Assembly (NCBI RefSeq): GCF_007676705.1
Contig: NZ_VEBF01000001.1
Span: 1,798,001 to 1,862,000 of the forward strand
Direction: 5' to 3'
Length of the DNA: 64,000 nucleotides
Origin: Paenibacillus xylanexedens
Lineage (GTDB): Bacteria; Bacillota; Bacilli; Paenibacillales; Paenibacillaceae
The notes under the pieces are model-generated. The model was not told the DNA's origin. It searched no databases and worked only from the letters and a program-made list of their open reading frames with translations. The translations under genes and the position numbers were made by a program. Positions 62,184 through 64,000 of this stretch are shown here, one piece after another (position 1 is the first letter of the stretch; every line of letters begins with the position of its first letter).

Positions 62184-64000
62184 TTACGGCTCCAAGCCCC
62201 ATACTTTGGTGTTTCCCTGATACCCGGTTACCTTGTTCCAAGCGGTAAGAGCCGTCTTGGATGCATCATAGGAATAGTCGTTACCTTGATCGAAATTGCT
62301 CCAATTTGTTTTGGAAAAGCGTCCCTGGATCACGCCGGTCTCTGCTCCAGCGGCCAAACTGCCCGCCCCCGACTTGAAGCTAATCTCCAGATACGTGTCA
62401 GCTGTACCCTTCGCCGGACTTACTGTGCCAAATGTCCCTTCTATATTAGCTGCGCCAACCTGGGCATAATCGCACCAGAAGGTCATATTCTCCGTGCCAT
62501 CCTTGGTGAAGTAATAACGGATCTTTATGGTACTGAGATCAATCGGCTGTGTTCCCGTATTCTTCACGTTGAACTGCGGGGTTAGCGCATTACTTGAATT
62601 ACTGGACCCTACACTGCGGTACTGCACTTCAAGTGTGTCGCTAGTCACCGGAGGTGCAGAAGGCGTTAGGGCCAGGACATTGGAAAGTGTCTGTCCATTC
62701 GCATTTACTGCTGCAATCCGGTAATTGTACGTGGTGCCATTCACAGCTGTTGTATCCGTATAAGTCAGCACAGACAATCCGGTTGCCACATCCGCATATG
62801 CTCCGCCTGCAGCCGAACGTTGCACCTTGTAACTAGTAGCGCCCGAAGCTGCTGTCCAGTTGAGGACCGACTGTGCATTGCCAGCTGTCCCACTTAAAGT
62901 CAGTGCCCCCGGAACTGTCGTTACTGCTTGCGGTGTAGCCGACACCTGCACAGAACCTGCCGACTCCCCAGCTGAATTCACAGCAGTCACGACATAATAA
63001 TAGGTCTTGCCATTCACAAGTCCCGTGTTCGTATAGGACAGTCCATTCACACCTGTTGCGACAGATGTGTACGGTCCTCCGCTCACCTCGGAACGCTTCA
63101 CCGTGTATGATTCGGCCCCGGATACAGCTGCCCAGGTCAGGTTAACCTGATTGCTTCCGGCTATAGCCTGCACACCAGCAGGTATGCCCGGAACTGTGAC
63201 CGGCGTAACATCAGGCTCCTGTCCATACACCTTTACCCCTGCATCATAGACTGGAAGGTACACGCTCTTCACAGGATTGCCTGTGGTCAGCGTCTGGGAC
63301 GAGTGATCATTGCTTGCATTCCATGCCCCCTGCGGGCCGGTAATACGGAACTGTACTTCTTTGCGATAATTCCCTTCCCCACCTGGATAAATCTTCGTAT
63401 TGCTGAAATTTGCAGTGATCGCATAGATGTAGTCAGCCGCATTCACTACAACCGGTTGGGACACTGTCGCTCCCTCCGTATAGGAGGTCGTAACCTGCAC
63501 GTCCGAGACAGTACGTCCGGCAGCATACACTTCACTCAGATCAAGGAAATACCTGAAGGACAATTGATCCCCCATTCGAGCAGGCCAAGCGGAACGATTA
63601 TTAAGTTGTGCCCTGATTTCCGTATAATTGGAACCCGATGATTTGATGGCAGCCTCAACAAAGAACTCATCACCCTTCACCTCAGGTGCAGGAAAGTTCG
63701 AAAGGGGCTGATGATTCTGCCCATACAACAGATTCATCTTCGCCAGTGCACCTGTAAAGCCAGCATTGTAATCGGTCGCCACCTCATTGCTCACATAATC
63801 TCCGATATCATCGGTATAGCCATCCGATGCGTCTGGTCCACCGACCATGGCACCGTACAGAACGTGGCGATGGTTAGCCGGGATATCTTCGTTATTCAGC
63901 CATGAACCGTGAGCAGTCCGATGATGCGGATGTTGGGGTGCATTTTGCCCGTATCCGACAACATAACTGCTCTGACGCGGGTTATCGCCTAGAATATAGT
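62184..64000 (-). CDS. GH9 endoglucanase/cellulase with CBM3c, two FN3 and CBM3 (5' end beyond the window)
   Basis: About 605 residues of a larger enzyme are seen, open to the window edge. The first part is the end of a GH9 domain (ILGDNPRQSSYVVGYG, HPHHRTAHGSW, and ADYNAGFTGALAKM with the acidic residues). Then come CBM3c (about VEAAIKSSGSNYTEIRAQLN to VKVYGQEP), two FN3 modules and a terminal CBM3. The FN3-FN3-CBM3 tail is very like that of the GH48 downstream. GH9-CBM3c enzymes are processive endoglucanases. The start codon is outside the window. Confidence 0.93.
   Translation of the reverse strand, partial: YILGDNPRQSSYVVGYGQNAPQHPHHRTAHGSWLNNEDIPANHRHVLYGAMVGGPDASDGYTDDIGDYVSNEVATDYNAGFTGALAKMNLLYGQNHQPLSNFPAPEVKGDEFFVEAAIKSSGSNYTEIRAQLNNRSAWPARMGDQLSFRYFLDLSEVYAAGRTVSDVQVTTSYTEGATVSQPVVVNAADYIYAITANFSNTKIYPGGEGNYRKEVQFRITGPQGAWNASNDHSSQTLTTGNPVKSVYLPVYDAGVKVYGQEPDVTPVTVPGIPAGVQAIAGSNQVNLTWAAVSGAESYTVKRSEVSGGPYTSVATGVNGLSYTNTGLVNGKTYYYVVTAVNSAGESAGSVQVSATPQAVTTVPGALTLSGTAGNAQSVLNWTAASGATSYKVQRSAAGGAYADVATGLSVLTYTDTTAVNGTTYNYRIAAVNANGQTLSNVLALTPSAPPVTSDTLEVQYRSVGSSNSSNALTPQFNVKNTGTQPIDLSTIKIRYYFTKDGTENMTFWCDYAQVGAANIEGTFGTVSPAKGTADTYLEISFKSGAGSLAAGAETGVIQGRFSKTNWSNFDQGNDYSYDASKTALTAWNKVTGYQGNTKVWGLEP

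Overview
The window looks like chromosomal DNA of a Paenibacillus-type Gram-positive soil bacterium (Bacillota). The basis is Bacillus-style ribosome binding sites (AAGGAGG), a T-box and a preQ1-type leader, Lpl-type and MalFG-type sugar ABC transporters, membrane-anchored AraC regulators, an S-layer-homology protein, and a linked GH9/GH48 cellulase pair with FN3 and CBM3 modules. No rRNA, tRNA, CRISPR array or intact insertion sequence was seen. The species assignment is inference.

Layout. 1-3.2 kb: a cytoplasmic GAF histidine kinase and LuxR-type response regulator, then an ArpU-type phage regulator. 3.2-7 kb: a phage/ICE-like regulatory remnant (XRE repressor and ImmA-type metalloprotease), a LexA-like palindrome, and a secreted LysM 5'-nucleotidase. 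7.4-9.8 kb: a MITE-like repeat touching the stop codon of proS, whose mRNA has a T-box leader. 9.9-14.4 kb: an exonuclease, a WYL regulator, a VWA-tail-like protein, a 55-aa small protein, a coiled-coil membrane protein and an AIM24 protein. 14.4-17.3 kb: queCDEF behind an unusual preQ1-I-like leader. 17.4-20.5 kb: an MFS exporter, a ProX-type deacylase and an EcsC protein.

20.6-29.3 kb is an arabinan locus: a secreted endo-arabinanase, a MalEFG-type importer, a lipoprotein GH43, a cytoplasmic GH43, and a divergent regulator. Two copies of a structured repeat separate the last two enzymes. 29.5-34.3 kb holds a YafY-type regulator, DinB and YdeI proteins, and an AraC regulator divergent from a GH43 xylosidase. 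34.5-46.6 kb holds a membrane AraC regulator facing a seven-gene operon: Lpl-type permeases, a binding protein, an alpha-fucosidase, a CBM9-like protein, an 877-aa transglutaminase-like protein and a GH18 enzyme. None of the enzymes has a signal peptide, so the system probably imports a fucosylated glycan or glycoconjugate and dismantles it in the cytoplasm.

47.6-54.5 kb: an SLH protein, a heterodimeric ABC exporter behind a transcription attenuator with a 26-codon leader ORF, a small membrane protein, an Lrp regulator and an MBL-fold hydrolase. 54.5-57.2 kb: a GH51 arabinofuranosidase divergent from a paralogue of the 28-kb arabinan regulator. 57.2-64 kb: an NlpC/P60 hydrolase and the GH48 and GH9 (partial) cellulases, with a 167-bp inverted-repeat element between them.

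Recurring themes are arabinan/xylan/cellulose breakdown, RNA-leader control (T-box, preQ1-like, attenuator), and at least three unrelated families of short structured repeats lying at or near gene ends.
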